Below, in pieces: positions 4,868-5,603 of a stretch of 5,603 bases of DNA. Within the stretch, counting starts at the first letter, position 1. Every line of letters begins with the position of its first letter. The notes below the pieces were generated by a model that worked only from the letters and a program-made list of their open reading frames with translations, did not search any database and had not been told where the DNA came from. The stretch lies in the NCBI GenBank assembly GCA_937974415.1, contig CALJXB010000052.1, forward strand, positions 1-5,603, written 5' to 3'. A program made the position numbers and the translations under genes. Source of the stretch: an uncultured Kiloniellales bacterium. GTDB taxonomy: Bacteria; Pseudomonadota; Alphaproteobacteria; Kiloniellales; JAKSDN01.

Positions 4868-5603
4868 CTAGCTCAGGCCCAGCTCGGCCTTCTTGCGATT
4901 GCTCCAGGCCTGGGTGATGCGGTCGGCGATCATGGCGATCAGGGCCATGGAGAGGCCGGCGACGAAGCCCTTGCCCACGTCGCCCGCGCCCAGCGCAATG
5001 TAGACCCCCTGGCCGAGCCCCTTGGTGCCTACCAGGGCGGCGATCACCAGCATGGCGAGGCCGAACATGATCGTCTGGTTGAGGCCGAGCATGATCTCGG
5101 GCAGGGCCAGGGGCAGCTGGACCTGGAACAGGATCTGGCGGCCGGTGCAGCCCTGGGCGGTGGCGGCCTCGACGATGTCGGGGCGCACGTTGCGGATGCC
5201 GTGCTCGGTGTAGCGGATCGACGGCACGATGGCGTAGAGCATGATCGCCAGCAGCGCCGAGAACTCGCCGACCTGGAAGAACATCAGCACCGGGATCAGG
5301 AACACGAAGAGCGGCATGGTCTGAAGCGTGTCGTTGATCGGCCGCATGAAGGCCGAGACCCGGTCGTTGAGCGCCGCCCAGATGCCGATCGAGGCGCCGA
5401 GCACGAAGGAGAAGAGGACCGCCGCGGCACAGAGGTAGGTGGACAGCATGGCCTGATGCCAGACGCCGCCGGTCAGCATGAAGAGGCAGCCAAGGAGGGC
5501 GAAGGCCGCCACGCTCAGGCCGCCGACCTGATAGGCCAGCACCGTCACCACCAGGATGAAGGCGGGCCAGGGCGTGCCGGTGGTTCCGTAGTAGAACAGG
5601 CCG
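4868..5603 (-). CDS. ProW/OpuAB-type betaine/proline ABC transporter permease (N-terminus beyond window)
   Basis: The last 244 residues are visible; the frame stays open to the right edge, so the GTG at 5551 is not the true start. Seen: several hydrophobic membrane segments and the EAA loop EAATAQGCTGRQILF then LPLALPEIM (about 5099-5170), which contacts the ATPase subunit. The following LNQTIMFGLAMLVIAALVGTKGLGQ is characteristic of glycine betaine/proline/choline permeases of the ProW class. Known: this subunit sits in the inner membrane and works with a ProV-type ATPase and a ProX-type binding protein, importing quaternary amines for osmoprotection or as nutrients. The partners are probably upstream, beyond the right edge. 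Ends with TAG 27 bases from the convergent N-carbamoylase stop. Ligand specificity cannot be read from a permease. Confidence 0.88.
   Translation of the reverse strand, partial: GLFYYGTTGTPWPAFILVVTVLAYQVGGLSVAAFALLGCLFMLTGGVWHQAMLSTYLCAAAVLFSFVLGASIGIWAALNDRVSAFMRPINDTLQTMPLFVFLIPVLMFFQVGEFSALLAIMLYAIVPSIRYTEHGIRNVRPDIVEAATAQGCTGRQILFQVQLPLALPEIMLGLNQTIMFGLAMLVIAALVGTKGLGQGVYIALGAGDVGKGFVAGLSMALIAMIADRITQAWSNRKKAELGLS

Noticed and set aside
5549..5551. GTG as the start of the permease
   Set aside because: The frame continues open to the right edge with further membrane-like residues, and ProW-type permeases are longer; the true start is outside the window.

Overview
The window is GC-rich (about two thirds G+C by eye) with dense, third-position-GC coding. 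This fits a proteobacterium with a large metabolic genome, most likely an alphaproteobacterium. That placement rests on composition and gene content only; no RNA gene or other phylogenetic marker is present.

Layout, left to right. (1) 1-1100, minus: N-terminal 366 residues of a dimethylglycine/sarcosine dehydrogenase-like flavoprotein, cut off by the left edge. A possible 15-codon leader ORF (1093-1140) overlaps its start codon. (2) 1188-3719, minus: a three-gene block transcribed in the order GbsR/MarR-type regulator (3195-3719), DUF4166-domain protein (2381-3142), saccharopine dehydrogenase-like NAD(P)-binding oxidoreductase (1188-2384). The last two overlap by ATGA. (3) 3720-3901: divergent control region with a near-consensus sigma70 promoter reading into the regulator and a palindrome sitting on its start point. 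(4) 3902-4840, plus: N-carbamoyl-D-amino acid hydrolase of the nitrilase superfamily with its full catalytic set. (5) 4846-4864: a hairpin between convergent genes. (6) 4868-5603, minus: C-terminal 244 residues of a ProW/OpuAB-type glycine betaine/proline ABC permease, cut off by the right edge.

How the genes may work together. The regulator block looks self-contained. Palindromes sharing TTTCTGT-N5-CAGA lie both at the regulator's promoter and just before the DUF4166 gene, suggesting that the GbsR-like protein controls its own small redox operon of unknown substrate. The flanking genes (quaternary-amine type importer, N-carbamoyl hydrolase, N-methyl-amino-acid dehydrogenase-like flavoprotein) suggest uptake and breakdown of N-methylated or N-carbamoylated amino compounds. 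The link between the two themes is inference from proximity; the hydantoinase that often accompanies an N-carbamoylase is not in the window.

There is no gene-free stretch over 300 bases; the longest gap is 3720-3901. No RNA gene, CRISPR array, insertion sequence or attachment site was seen.
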